64,000 nt of DNA, taken from assembly GCA_027563935.2 (NCBI GenBank), contig CM050449.1, positions 82,987,178 through 83,051,177 of the forward strand. Reading direction: 5' to 3'. Positions 34,141-46,290 of this stretch are shown here, piece after piece. The position numbers and the translations under genes were made by a program. How positions within the stretch are numbered: the stretch's first letter is position 1; each line of letters opens with the position of its first letter. The stretch is from Costus lasius (lineage: Eukaryota; Streptophyta; Magnoliopsida; Zingiberales; Costaceae). The notes below the pieces were generated by a model that did no database searches, had not been told where the DNA came from, and saw nothing but the letters and a program-made list of their open reading frames with translations.

Positions 34141-36121
34141 TGTTGGGAAATCCCGGGGATATTTTAAAATTTTACAAGACATTACAAAGATAAAGCGGAA
34201 GCATATCCCCGAAACAGACTGGTCCCAAAAACCCAATGGATCGATTCTTGCAAGGGGGTCGACACGATGAGAGGAGAAAGTACCTAAAGCAAGAGCGAAG
34301 CGATGTCGAGGTAGGTGCCCAAGTGTGCACCCTTTGCAGTCTCACACACACGGATTCTTTAAGTCCTCTTCTCTCAAGCCCGGTGCTAGCCTCGGGAAGA
34401 AGATCAAGCTTTAGGGTGATCTCCAATTCACTTGCGCCACCTTCTAGGGAAGTTGCGCAAAAGATGAAGAAGGATGAAGACAAACCACCAAGCTCTAAAG
34501 CTTCTTGCGCTAAGAGGAGATGGAGAAGAAGAGGCTTGCGGCTTTGGATGGAAGAGATGTGCCAAGACCTTTGCTCTTGCCTTTGGATGAACCTCTTGCC
34601 CCCTTAGTTGATCATGCCAATGTTCTCATCTATTGCTCTCGCATATGATATTGTATATATCAGCAAGGGGTGGCAAGACAAGGGGCATAGGCGCAACTCA
34701 TAAAGACAAGCGGCTAGGGTTTGAGAGAGGGAGCAATTAGGGTTAGAGGTAAGGAAAGTCTCCAAGACTTTACCATAAACCTCTACACCTCTACCATATG
34801 CGCCAAGGACTTGCCTTACAAGTCTATTTAGCCATATGCGCCCCAAGCCTTGCCTTTGAGGCAAGCATTCCATCCAAGGAAGAAGGGCAAGGTGCCATAT
34901 ACTTCCTAATGAAGTCTCATGCGCCAACTCCTCCCCATTATGCCCTTAGGCGCCAATGGGGTGAGTTTTCTCCCCATTATACTCTTGAGCCCATTTATCT
35001 CTTCATGACAACTTATTATTGGGCCTCATTGGGTAATGAGCTAGCCCAAACTTCTTTGAATAGGTTGATTAAGCCATTAGATCCAATCCAATGCATCCCT
35101 AACTCAAATATGACTAACCATAGTCAATTTTGGGTCAACCTGAAAAATGAAGTTTGGCTCCAATAAGTCTCTTCCATCTTATTAGGGCTATTGGCGCTGA
35201 TGAAATCTCCCAAATATATCCGAGTTATCTAATAACTCGATCATAAGGCTTCTTGATCAATACGAGAACTCGAGTATCAAAGTGTACGACCCTGTAGGTT
35301 CCTTTGACATTGACAGTGATGAGCAAAGGTCATCACAAGCAGTGAGTGGCACCTAGCAGTGCATCGCTGCTACCTAAGTCATCAGAATGGATATCGATAT
35401 TGACATCCCCATCATCGCAACAAGGTACAGATGTATTACTGTCTCTTTGCCAAACTGATATCCGATTGGATAAGTGTGTCACCACTTATTTTCACCCAAT
35501 CTCATGGTCATGACTAAATCAGGCTTTCACCTGGGTATGGCCATACACTTTCAGTCATAGAACTATAGGGGGCCCCATGGATATCAAGCTTCCCTCAGGA
35601 AGGGGCAAATCCTCTATCTGTCTATTAACCTTCTCATATGGGTTGTGACATACTCAATAACAACCATTATGACCTTCCAACTACGGTGCGGTGTTAGGTT
35701 GCATCAAAGTATGTCCCTAACCATATAGAAGAGTCAATGACCTCAAGTCAAGGGATCAATGCATCTCCTGTCACTTGTGAGGATAGCTCATGACACCAAG
35801 TCATAGCCTCATAGTGGGTCAGTCTAGTGTATCCACGACTGATATACCCATATGTCTGTGTTAGCACCTCGTGTCTAACTAGCCCATATACCAGTTTCAC
35901 ATGTACAAAAGCTGTCTCATATCTACTTAGGTACTTGACTGGGGATAACAGTTTAAGCAAAGATTCAATCTTTCTCTAGGGATATTATCATGTAAGAACA
36001 CAATCGCAGATGTAAACTAAACATGATAATGACAATGCCAGAATGATATATATAAGAAATATAAATGTCAAGAAGTACAAAAGATAGACTAAAACTAGGT
36101 CTTAGGGCATAAACACCAACA
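34141..36121 (-). repeat. Copia-2 3' LTR (1981 bp)
   Basis: The plus strand starts TGTTGGGAAATCCC and ends ACACCAACA, so the sense start is TGTTGGTGTTTATGCCC. The adjoining tract ATCTCCCACTTGCAC (36122-36136) is the reverse complement of a copia polypurine tract, GTGCAAGTGGGAGAT. An LTR of this family is also the source of the fragments at 25.9-27.1 kb and 32.1-33.6 kb. Confidence 0.85.
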
Positions 36122-36136
36122 ATCTCCCACTTGCAC
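36122..36136 (-). other. Copia-2 polypurine tract
   Basis: The minus strand reads GTGCAAGTGGGAGAT immediately before the LTR start TGTTGG. Confidence 0.8.
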
Positions 36137-36142
36137 TTAGAC

Positions 36143-39100
36143 CTAGAGGTTGAGGAACCTCAACCCCATATATCTCGTATGACCATCATGCTTCTGCTGC
36201 GCCAAAGCCTTGGTCAGTGGGTCTGCTAGATTATTCTCTGTGTTAACTCTGCTAATCTTGACATCACCTCGGTCAATGATCTCTCTAGTCAGGTGAAATC
36301 TCCTGAGTATGTGTTTGGACCGTTGATGAAATCGTGGTTCCTTTGCTTGTACAATAGCCCCATTGTTGTCACAATAGAGCTCAATGAGATCCACAGCAGT
36401 TGGAACCACCTGAAGATTAGAAATGAACTTCCTTATCTAAACCACTTCTTTGGCTGCCTCAGAAGCGGTGACATACTCAGTCTCGATTGTAGAATCAGCT
36501 ATGGTGGATTGCTTGAAGCTCTTCCAGAATACAACGCCACCATTCATCTTGAACACATAGCCTGCCTACGATCTGAAATCATCAGGGTCAGATTGGAATG
36601 ACGCATCAGTGTAGCCTTGAACACTGAGCTCTTCCTATCCCCCATAGACCAAGAACAAATCCTTAGTTTTTCTCATATACTTAAGGATGTTCTTTATAGA
36701 CACCCAGTGCTGTAGACCTAGATTGGATTGGTATCGGTTGGTCATGCTCACAACATAAGCCACATCTGGTCTAGTACACAACATTACATACATGATCGAT
36801 TCTACTACCAAAGCATAGGACACTCGACTCATGTCATCCCTCTTAACCTGTGTGGTAGGACACTGGCTTTTTGAGAGAGTAAGACCATGTCTCACTGGAA
36901 GGTATCCTTTCTTGGATTGCTCCAAGTTGAACCTCTCTAAGACCTTATTAGTGTAGGTACTTTGACTTAGGGCTAGGAGACTCTTGGATCTATCCAAGTA
37001 GATCATCACGCCTAGGATATAAGCGGCTTCCTCTAAGTCCATCATCTCAAAACACTTCCCCAACCTTATCTTCATAGACTGAAGACCAGGGATGTTGTTT
37101 CCGATGAGTAGTATGTCATCGACATACAAGACCAAAAAATCCACCAAGCTCTCACTGAATTTTCTGTACACACAGGCATCATCTTCACTTTTGATAAAGC
37201 CATAATCTCTCACAGCTTCATCAAACTGAAGATTCCAACTTCGAGATGCTTGCTTTAATCCATAAATAGATTTCTTTTGCCTGCAGACCTTATTAGCATT
37301 TGCAGGATGGATGAAGCCATCAGGTTGTGTCATATACACATCCTCTATCAGCTTCCCGTTAAGTAATATTGTCTTAATATCCATCTGTCATATCTCATAG
37401 TTATGATATGTAGCTATAGCAAGTAGAATCTGAATGGATTTGATCATGACAACTGGCGAGAAAGTTTCATTATAGTCCACCCCGTGGACTTATCTAAATC
37501 CTTTAGCCACTAGTCTACCCTTATAGGTAACTATGTTGCCATCCATGTCAGTCTTCCTTTTGAAGACCCATTTACAGCCTATGGGTTTTACCCCATTAGG
37601 CAGCTCAACCAAATTCTAGACTTGGTTAGCTGACATGGAATCCATCTCGGATCACATGGTCTCAAGCCATCTATCGGAGTCCGGTCCAGTGATCGCCTCA
37701 TCATAGGTCTTGGGTTCATCCACAATGACGAATATCTCATCGTATTGAGTCGGCAGCGACCCATACCTCTTAGGTACATGATGAATCCTCCCAAACCTAT
37801 GTGGGACCTATGTCTGAGCCTCTGGTTGCCTAGCAACCGGTGCAGGTGGCTCAAGTTCCATCTTAGAGTCTTGTGGTTGTACTTGGACCTCGTCTAAGTC
37901 AAACTTCCTCCCACTAACTTCTTTCATGAGAAATTCTTTCTCTAGAAGGACAGCACCCCGAGCAACAAAAGCTTTGTTCTCGGTGGAGATATAGAAGTAG
38001 TATCCTTTAGTTTCCTTAGGATACCCCACAAATACACATTTATTAAATCTGGGTTCTAGCTTGATAGAATCCTGACATTTGACATAAGCCTAACATCCCC
38101 AGATTCTGATAAAAGATAGGTTCGGGCATCTCCCACTCCATACCTCATATGGAATCTTGGAGACACTCTTACATGGAATATTATTCAGTATGAGAGAAGC
38201 TGTCTCAAGTGCATGACCCCAGAATGAGGGTGGTAGAGTTGCATGACTCATCATAGATCGAACCATGTCCAACAAAGTTCGATTTCTCCTCTCAGACACA
38301 CCATTCCACTGAGGTGTTCTAGGAGGAGTGAGTTGGGATAGGATCCCACACTCTCTAAGATAGTCAAAAAGCACACTACTCAGGTACTCTCCACCATGAT
38401 CTGATCAAAGAGTTTTGATAGATCTACCAAGCTGGTTCTCTACTTCATATCTGAACTCCTTGAATTTCTCAAAGGATTCAGATTTATGTCTCATTAAATA
38501 GACATAACCATATCTACTGAAATCATCAGTAAATGTAATGAAGTAGTTGTACCATCCTCTAGGTTGTTTACTGAATGGCCTACACACATCACTGTTTATA
38601 AGATCCATTAAACCTCTTGCCCTCTCATTAGTCTTGGTGAAGGGCGCTTTTGTCATCTTCCCTAATAAACAAGGCTCATATATATCAAACTCCTCCAAGG
38701 AGTTTGAATCTAACAAACCATTTGCATGGAGTTGTTGAATACGATTCTTGTTTATATGGGCTAATCAACAATGCTAGAGGAATGCACCAACTGAACCACT
38801 CAGTTTGATCCTCTTATTATTTATGTTACAAATAGAGCTATCCATGTCCAAGACATACAATCTATTGCATAAAGTACCCTTCCCATAAAACATATTTGCA
38901 AATGAAAAAGAACAAATGTTCTCCTTTATTTTAAATTTAAATCCTTTCTTGCCAAATAAGGAATAGATACAATGTTCTTAGTAAGCGAAGATACATATAG
39001 CAATGATATAGCTCTAACTGAAGTCCAGAAGGTAGGGAGAGAGTCAAAGTTCTTACAGCAACAACAACAACTTGTGCCCCATTTCCAACTCATAGGTCAA

Positions 39101-39739
39101 TCTCTCTAAGCCGCACCGATCTACTTTTTTTGAGCCCCTGCATATTTGTACAAATATGAGCTCCACATATAGTATCCAATACCCATGATATAGAAGTAGA
39201 AAGTTTTACTTTGGTAACATAAATACCTGAGCTTGAAGACCAGCCCTTGCCTCTCTTCTTCTCATTCTGAAGTTGCACCATGTCCTTCATCATGTGGTCC
39301 TTCACATGAATGGTACTTGTTATTCCAGACCCTTTTCATCTTTATTTTTAATGTCTTAGTTAAGCCTTTCGGCTCAACATATTGAATGTCTACTTTAGGA
39401 GGGTTGAGCCTAACCATCTCATCAAAGAGCTGCTTTAGATTAGAGATAATCTCAGAGGCACTCTTCAATTCATATTGCCCTCGAAATTCAGGCAACATGT
39501 TGGTTAGCATTAAATTAGCAACCTCTAAAGTATCAGCCATGCTTATCATAAGCATCCTTCTCAGCCGCTGAGGCCGAGCATGAAAGTGGCTCAGGAATAG
39601 GCTGCTCAAGGACATATAGCTTCCTCTCGAGCTTGAGGACTATCCTCAAGTTCATATACCAATCCAGTAAGATGAGTCCAACCAACTTATCCTTTTCTAG
39701 GATAGATCGCAGTAACCATATGCTATTGTTCATTGCCAT
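36143..39739 (-). pseudogene. Copia-2 gag-pol remnant
   Basis: From right to left: gag start at 39739 (LLRSILEKDKLVG), then a frame change. Protease has WVLDTICGAHIC at about 39190. The integrase core has FITFTDDFSRYGYVYLMRHK (38716-38405) and PPRTPQWNGVSERRNRTLLD with the catalytic Glu (38374-38090). After the linker comes RT (37384-36635) with KQASRSWNLQFDEA and FLVLYVDDILLIG. The RNase H end has LYCDNNGAIVQAKEP through ENNLADPLTKAL (36409-36143). Every domain sits in its own short frame separated by stops or frameshifts, so no polyprotein can be made. It resembles copia-3 closely (KETKGYYFY..ENK and LLEKEFL in both). Confidence 0.88.
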
Positions 39740-40704
39740 TGTTCTATAACAACCAAAAAAAGCATATTAGTACTACTTCGAATCATTTAATTTGGACTTG
39801 CATTTATGATCATGGCTCCCACTATTTTAATCGAATTGGCAACCCACAAAGTAAATCGGGAAATCTGAGATTTCCTAGTGAGATGGGATCCTTATTCCAC
39901 ATGAGGTTTCACATCCCACGAAGGTGGGATGAGATGCACAAAGTGACCCATGCTTCTTAAGGTGGGCATGCCGGCTGATTGCATTTGGCAACTCCCCTTA
40001 TTGAGATAGTCTAGGCATTTCATGTCCAGCGAGGGCTGGATACAGCATGAAACCCTAACCTCTCAACGATTCCTCTAGAGTTCCATCATGTGGCCACCAC
40101 ATATGAAAAACTAGTCAAGTCCATTCCTAACTGTTATGCCCAGAGCCAATGAGTTTTCTTGCGAAGGCACGTCTAGGTTAAAACTAGACTAGGAAAATGA
40201 TTGTCATTACACACCTTCTAAAGATAAGTGGGTGTGTCCCACGAGGGTGGAAAACAGTGCACAACTCCACTAATCGATAGATTGATGAGGGCTATGAGTT
40301 AGAAGGCTACTAGACTTGATATTTTGATTTGAGGGTTTTTGAGGTCTCATCCTCTTAGTTTTATCTTTTGTCTAGCATTATAGGCATGCAATCCTATAGT
40401 TATAACAAAAAGATAAAACATCATAGGCATGCTTTTGTAGGTATGAAAAGTAGTAAAGGATGATGTGATCATAGCCTATTCAAGACATTGAACCAACATA
40501 TGCCAAAGGGGTTCAACTCTTGACCTAGGAGATAAGACCCAAAACCAGACCTAACCTAGCCGCCCTCTAGCTTGATCTTCAAGGTTGGCTTCAAGGTTCT
40601 CCTCACCATGGTTTTGCTCTCAAACCCTAGAGGTACCCCTAAGGAAACCCTAGAAGCACCCTTATAGGATTCGGCCAATGCCAAGGTGCCTCCGCAAAGG
40701 TGAT
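39740..40704 (-). other. Copia-2 leader with repeated hairpins
   Basis: Non-coding leader upstream of gag. It holds three hairpins of similar design: 39912-39931 (stem CATCCCAC, loop GAAG), 40026-40039 (stem CCAGC, loop GAGG) and 40239-40250 (stem CCAC, loop GAGG). The initiator-Met primer site expected farther right is absent, cut off by the next element. Confidence 0.55.
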
Positions 40705-43700
40705 TGATGCAGGGGCATCTTTGGGATTTTAAGTATGTTTGTCTTTACTTTCATGTTCTTGCTTTAGAATAGGGTGTTGACAAAGATTTATATAGAGTTT
40801 TACATATCATTTTACTTATGAAATCATTCCCATTTCACGACTTTAAGTCTCATAATTGCCTTTATTTGGATACATCTATGGAATCTACACCTGCTTTAGT
40901 ATTTTTACATTTTTTAGGTCAAAACAACCATAAAGAGGGTGGATTCTGAGACTTTCGAGGTAGAGGAGCTCATCCTAATTCAAGATGATCATAACTAGAA
41001 GTTTCCGGATTCATTGAAGCCATTGTTGAAAATCACGACCGGGTCGCGATCAGAATCATGCCCGTGACTCGTCTCCACACTTAAGCTGCAATTGATAAAT
41101 CACGACCGGGTCATGACCAAATTCTCGCCCGTGATCGCGGACCTGCCTGTTTCGAAACTGCGATTTTAACTCAAGTTTCTTCAAGCTAACTTGGGGGGAA
41201 GCTTGTGTTGGGGTATACCCTTAAGGCTAATGTTTGAGGCCTTGGGATTCTTTCAGTATCATGTACAAACTCTTGTGTTTATAAAGGCAATGGTTGTTAT
41301 TCAGTTTGTTACATTGTCTGCTGCAATAAGTGTACTTCTGAATAATGTCTCAATGCTGTTCAGCTAGGCTGACATGCTCTATGTCCTTAGTCGAGATATC
41401 TTGGTGAACATGAGACAGCCTTGATATGATTGAGACTAATATGTGTTCTAATCTTATAGGATGCTTCGAGCATGGAATAAGATGTAGACTCATGGGTACA
41501 TTGGATGTACTGGACAGACCCTACTAGGATATTCAATTGCTTGTCACAATGTGAATAATCCTTGTTTGCATCAAGTGGCACATGTCCTCTGACTTGAGAT
41601 CACTTGTGTTTCTAAATGATGATTGTCATTGTTTTGAGGTAGTTCAATATCATTTGAAACATAATGGTTATAGACTATCTTGGATAATGATCATGAGTCA
41701 GGTTAGGACACTAGTGATAGATATAGGATTGCCGTCTCCTTGATTGGAGTGTGATGTTCTAAAGGGGCCCCCCTGAATGAGATGATTGAGAAAGTGTATG
41801 GCCATACCCAGGTGACTATGTTCATCTGATCTAATCATGCTCATCATATTGGAGCTACAGGCTTGACACGCTTGTCCAATAAGAACATCCAGTGGCAAAG
41901 GAATCATGTATGCCTAGTGAGTTGATTCACACTTGTGCTATGGTTTGGGTGTAGTCTTGGAAGACTCTTTCTTTTATATCGGGAGACAGTGATGTGTTGC
42001 TAGATACCCCTCACTGATCGTGATAACGTAAGTTATCGTTACCGACATTTAAAGGAAACCCTCAGGGTCGCACAATTTGATGATATGGCTTACTTAAGTC
42101 AGATCGTGTGGACTGAATTGTTAGGGTTCAGTTTAAAGGGATTTAATCTCTGATTCTGAGTGAGATCTGGTCTGATCATGTTTGATTGATTAGGGCTTGA
42201 GATCGGTAAGCTTCGATCGAGAGAATTGGTGCTAGATCGGTCAGATCAGGAGCATCAAGAGATGAACGGTTAGATCTGGAACCTTAGGGTTTAATGTGAT
42301 CTAGACCAAATAGCTTGGGTTAATTGGTCTTTGAACCAGACCAAAATTTGAACCGGTTCACATGTGTGAACGCATGGTTCAAAGCTTGAGGCGTTTTGAT
42401 CGGTTTTGAGATCATGGGCGCATGACTTCATTGCTTGCTATTTTTGGAAAGTAATAAGCGCCACTTGCATCAACGCCTCAACGTTTTTGATTCTATTCTC
42501 GTCACCTTCTCTTGGCTTTGACGAGAGACTTGCATTCTGGTGTAAGGGAGGTGGACGAAAAGGAGAATTCACCCAAGCAAAGATCTCTGCATCCCTTCAA
42601 GCGATCAAGGATACCTTGGGCCCTTGCTAGCACAAGGAACGCCAAAGGAAGTAGGCGACATCTTCTTGTGTGCGTCTTCTTTGGAGGAGAGCGGCATCAC
42701 TCTCTACTTCCAAGTCGCCATTCGAATCAATGGCTTTGGTATGATCTTCTTTCGATCTTTACATTGTTTAAGGTTGATCATATGAACATATATTACATGC
42801 GATCCTCATGAAACCCTTTATCCGCTGCCAAAAGAATTTACTTGCGCCACTTTAGGGTTTCGCTCCCCCTTGAAGGGGACCCATCAGCTTGAAGGCAGCC
42901 AAGTCCTTTCTCCCCCGTTGACAAAAGGGCGTGGAGCAGACTTTAGATGGTGAAATCGGCTGGGAAAATGATGATGGCATGAAGATAAGGCTAGCAGCAT
43001 TTGCAGGGGATGGAGGAAGCTGCAGCAAAGACTTTTTCTCTGCTGAAAAGTTGCAGCAGCTTTGCAGAATCTAGAAAAGGGGCAGCAGCCCACTAGGAAG
43101 AGGAAGAGAGAGCCTTCAAAGAGAAGCAAGAACCTTCAGCCTATTTAAGAGAGGAGAGTTCAGCAAAGAGAGGAGAAGAGAGAGAATCACACGAGAGGCA
43201 AAGGTTGAACTTGAAGAGAGGGGAAGAAGGGCCACGCAGCTGCACTCATTGAAGATATCCTCCTGCGTGAGCATCTAGAGATAAGTTTTTAGGGGAGATC
43301 TTAGATCAACATTCGAGTTGCTGCATTTATTGTATAATCTTAGTAAAATATTGCATGATCTATCTTTCTTTTGCAACTCCTACACAAAACATGTTATTAA
43401 GTATAATGTTTATGCTTGAGGATATTGTTTATGCTGTTACCATGAATATGATAGGCTAAACTCTTAAATCAGGATGTGGAGTAGCCCTTTTATGATTTAT
43501 TAGCTTAGTAGTCTTGCTCCAAGAACTTCTTTCCCAGCTCGACCTTATGCGTGTGCCTTTCCTGTGCTATTCGAAAGAATGCACTTGAGCCTTCGTCGCC
43601 TTAGTTGAGGTTTGTAAATCAGAGAATCACGGGGAAACATGCTGATTGTCTATACTCGACTAAGGCGTCGTTAGGATCCTAAACGTGTCGGGGAGACTAA

Positions 43701-44478
43701 AAATCCGACTGAACATCGGAAGCATTTGGTTGAGAGTTTATCAAACGCATTTGCACGTTATGCCTACATTGCTTGAAAGGGAATGTTTGAGCCTTTTAGC
43801 TTCTCGTGTGGGGTTTGTAAATCAGGGGCTAGGGAGATTCTGCTTGACGTGAACTGCACTCTCCTTGTGTTAGCTTCTAGACCCTAGACGCACCTGGCGA
43901 CGCGAAAGCGTGTCAGTACGTTGGATTGCTTAGGAACGCTACGCCTGCACTCCCTGAGAGGGTGTGCTTGAGCTAGAGGTTATGCAGGAGAGGTATTTAA
44001 GATAGGGATTCTTGAGGAGGATCCCTTTTGTTTAAACCTGTACCCACCTTGAAGGTACTAGGATTTAAGACGTGTCAGGGAGACGACCAATCCGACTGAA
44101 CATTAGAACCATACAAGTTTGACCGATAGCCGGGTTCGTGGGAGCGGACGCGTCTATTGGAGGGAGCAGCTACCTACGTGACAAGGAAGCTGAGCCCCTT
44201 GAACTAGACAAGATAACGGTAATGAAGCTTTACTATGAAGCTGTAAAGAGTCAAAGTGGTGAACCCATATCCTGATATTCTATCCTATTGAGTTTCTCTC
44301 GTGTAATTCCTCCAATTATGTTTTTGTGCATTTAATTAGTTTAACATTTAGACTTCACCAATTTCACATCATCTAGCTAGCAAATTCGAGATCTGTTTGT
44401 ACTTGCTCATTAGTCCCTGTGGGATCGATATTTTACTACTTCGATAGTCCCGTGCACTTGCTGGAAATGCCTACTACA
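40705..44478 (+). repeat. Athila-like 5' LTR, interrupted by a solo LTR
   Basis: Starts TGATGCAGGGGC and ends about CCTACTACA, some 22 bp before the primer site. Excluding the nested 1681-bp solo LTR and its duplication it is about 2.1 kb. The tail GGGATCGATATTTTACTACTTCG is typical of Athila/Tat LTRs. Two 68-bp-spaced AAATCACGACCGGGTC copies lie at 41028 and 41096. The exact ends are uncertain because no target duplication was found. Confidence 0.6.
41206..42886 (+). mobile_element. Copia-3-family solo LTR
   Basis: 1681 bp, TGTTGGGGTATACCC to GGACCCATCA, with GCTTG on both sides (41201-41205 and 42887-42891). It is similar throughout to the copia-3 5'LTR (56865-58556); for example both contain GATTCTTTCAGTATCATGTA. 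It is the product of LTR-LTR recombination that removed the rest of an insertion. Confidence 0.92.
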
Positions 44479-44500
44479 TTTGTGGGCGCTTTTAAGTATT

Positions 44501-44518
44501 TGGCGCCGTTACCGGGGA
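44501..44518 (+). other. Athila-like primer-binding site (Asp-type)
   Basis: TGGCGCCGTTACCGGGGA, one base different from the copy at 23864. Confidence 0.88.
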
Positions 44519-44640
44519 CTAATTTTGGCAATATTGACAAGATTGAAAATTTTCTAGACTAGACCTTTTTATTGCAATTTTTATTTCTTGTGGTTGAATT
44601 TTTTTTATCATCTGGAATTTCTTAATTTTCAAAAAAAAAT

Positions 44641-45776
44641 GTTACCATATGCTTCGTGTGATATTTGTGGACGTACATATCATTCTACTCATGAATACCA
44701 ATTGGGAATTTCATTTGATCCATACTCTAGCATGATGCATGATTCATCAAATATCAATCCTACAATGTTACCTTATGCTTCTTGTGATATTTGTGGATAT
44801 ATAGGTCATTTTACTTATGGATGTCAATTAGAGATTCCATTTCCTATTGACTCATACTCTAACACCTATGATATGGATTGGAGGAACAACCCAAATTTCT
44901 TTTACGAGAGTGACTCAAACCTTATACCGCAAATGAATTCTAGAGAACCTGTAAATTTCCACCAATGACAATTTGATCAACCCTAAAAATCAAGCTTAGA
45001 AACTAGGATTGAAAACTTTATTGATCAAACTAAGCAAATCAACAACATACTGGAAGCAATAAAAGATTTACAAAAAATCAAACTTAGAAACTAGGATTGA
45101 GAGCTTTATTGTTGATCAAACTAAGCAAATCAATGATATGCTGGAAGCAATCGAAGATTTAACCACACACTACAAGATGTTAGAAAACCAGGTAGCCCAA
45201 CAAGCCATTACCTTAGCCAAACCCATGGGAGAATTAGCGGAACCTCAAGTGAAGATCAACGGGTTAGGTGAAGGTGAATTGGAGATCAATTTGGATGAGA
45301 AAGAATCAAACACTAGCATCATAAATGTTGATGAAGAGGAACCAGTGTGTGTTTTACCGCCACCGTATGAACCACTGATTCCTTCTCCCCAAAGTTTGAT
45401 TGAAGTAAAACTTGATGAGTGATTTGGGTTATGCTACAACAAAGAAATCTTGAACAAAGTCGTTGAGAAAATTCATGTGACCCAGATCAACAAAGACCCA
45501 TTGGCAATTGACATGATTGATGATGATGATGATGACGTCGATGATGAGGTGACTAAAATTGATATTCAAGTAAGCTCCCAACTGCAAAACTTAAATCCAA
45601 CTATCGATGCAGGAAAGGGAGGAGCTGAGACACTTGACAATATTAATCTTGAGATAAGCGAAAATTTGAATTTTAAATTTGAATCTATCCCAAGACTGAT
45701 GATGTTTAACATGACAGTGATCAACATGCTTTTGAAACATATGATATTTATTTTGGTGGGAATTCTTTCAGGATGA
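44641..45776 (+). pseudogene. Athila-like gag remnant with duplicated Cys-His motif
   Basis: Three short frames. The first (from ATG 44641) repeats MLPYASCDICG twice. The second copy is a good CX2CX4HX4C zinc knuckle (C-D-I-C-G-Y-I-G-H-F-T-Y-G-C), while in the first the last Cys is Tyr. The second frame (45138-45422) has DLTTHYKMLENQVAQQAITL, like the coiled segment after the knuckle in Athila gag. It is followed by an acidic region with LPPPYEPLIPSPQSL. The third (45450-45776) is Asp-rich (45519-45550). Stops separate them, and an 88-bp segment is tandemly duplicated at 44988-45164. It is probably a relic of RNA-binding gag. Confidence 0.55.
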
Positions 45777-45839
45777 CAAAAAGGCAGGAGACTATATGCA
45801 CTTTACTGTGCTAGTGACCCACCAGCAATGCCATGATAT

Positions 45840-45900
45840 TCAAGAATTGGTCAGGCTAAAGACCTTAAATTAGCGCTTCTTGGGAGGCAACCCAAGTATC
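45840..45900 (+). other. Athila-type post-pol marker
   Basis: GGTCAGGCTAAAGACCTTAA then TTAGCGCTTCTTGGGAGGCA, the conserved phrase that follows the pol stop in Athila elements. A diverged copy lies at 54375-54425 (GCTTGCTTGGGAGACTATCC). Its position right after gag shows that pol has been lost. Confidence 0.55.
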
Positions 45901-46169
45901 TTACTCTAGTTGATTTTATTTCCAGCGTTTTTCCTTATTTGCTTTTATGGTTTGTATAGTTTAGTTATATTGACATGTTTTGATGAGTCTTCCTGATGAT
46001 TGGTATGAAATCCTTGATGATATGATTATTTTGTTATATTTTAGGATCACACGAGGAGGTATTGATCAATTTTAAACCCATACTTTCATCTAATCCAAAT
46101 TTAGTTTCTATTTTTACTCAGCTTCAAGGTTTTATTATCTGATAATGGTGGTTATCTTATAGATCAAGC

Positions 46170-46288
46170 ATATATACTCATCTAGTGCTGACCACCAAAT
46201 ACTGAATGCCTTAACAAACATTGGTGCTGAAGTTATCGTGGAGGTTCCTAATGATCTGCTGCTAAGAATAGGCGAATCGCAATCACTT
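46170..46288 (+). pseudogene. Glycoside hydrolase family 17-like gene fragment
   Basis: One plus frame reads ADHQILNALTNIGAEVIVEV followed by PNDLLLRIGESQS. This matches the conserved N-terminal block of plant glucan endo-1,3-beta-glucosidases (family pattern: ADPQ.L.ALA.TG.EV.VGVPN..L..I..S.S). In full enzymes this is part of the TIM barrel that hydrolyses cell-wall callose. Only about 40 residues are recognisable. Upstream stops and the lack of both catalytic Glu regions make it a dead fragment. It sits inside the Athila-like element and was cut at its right edge by the CRM-like insertion (TSD CTTAC). It was probably captured by the element; an independent host pseudogene is the alternative. 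Confidence 0.6.
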
Positions 46289-46290
46289 AC

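Larger units (their letters stand above)
34141..40704 (-). mobile_element. Degenerate Ty1/copia element (copia-2), 5' end missing
   Basis: 3'LTR (34141-36121), polypurine tract, pol, gag and about 1 kb of leader are present on the minus strand. The leader stops at about 40704, where an Athila-like LTR begins, and no 5'LTR or primer site is found in the window. Left flank GTTTT would be its target duplication if the other end survives elsewhere. Proteins resemble those of copia-3, so the two are related lineages. Confidence 0.85.

Noticed and set aside
34236..35166. Open frames of 100-123 codons on both strands
   Set aside because: They lie inside the copia-2 LTR and show no domain or typical coding pattern.
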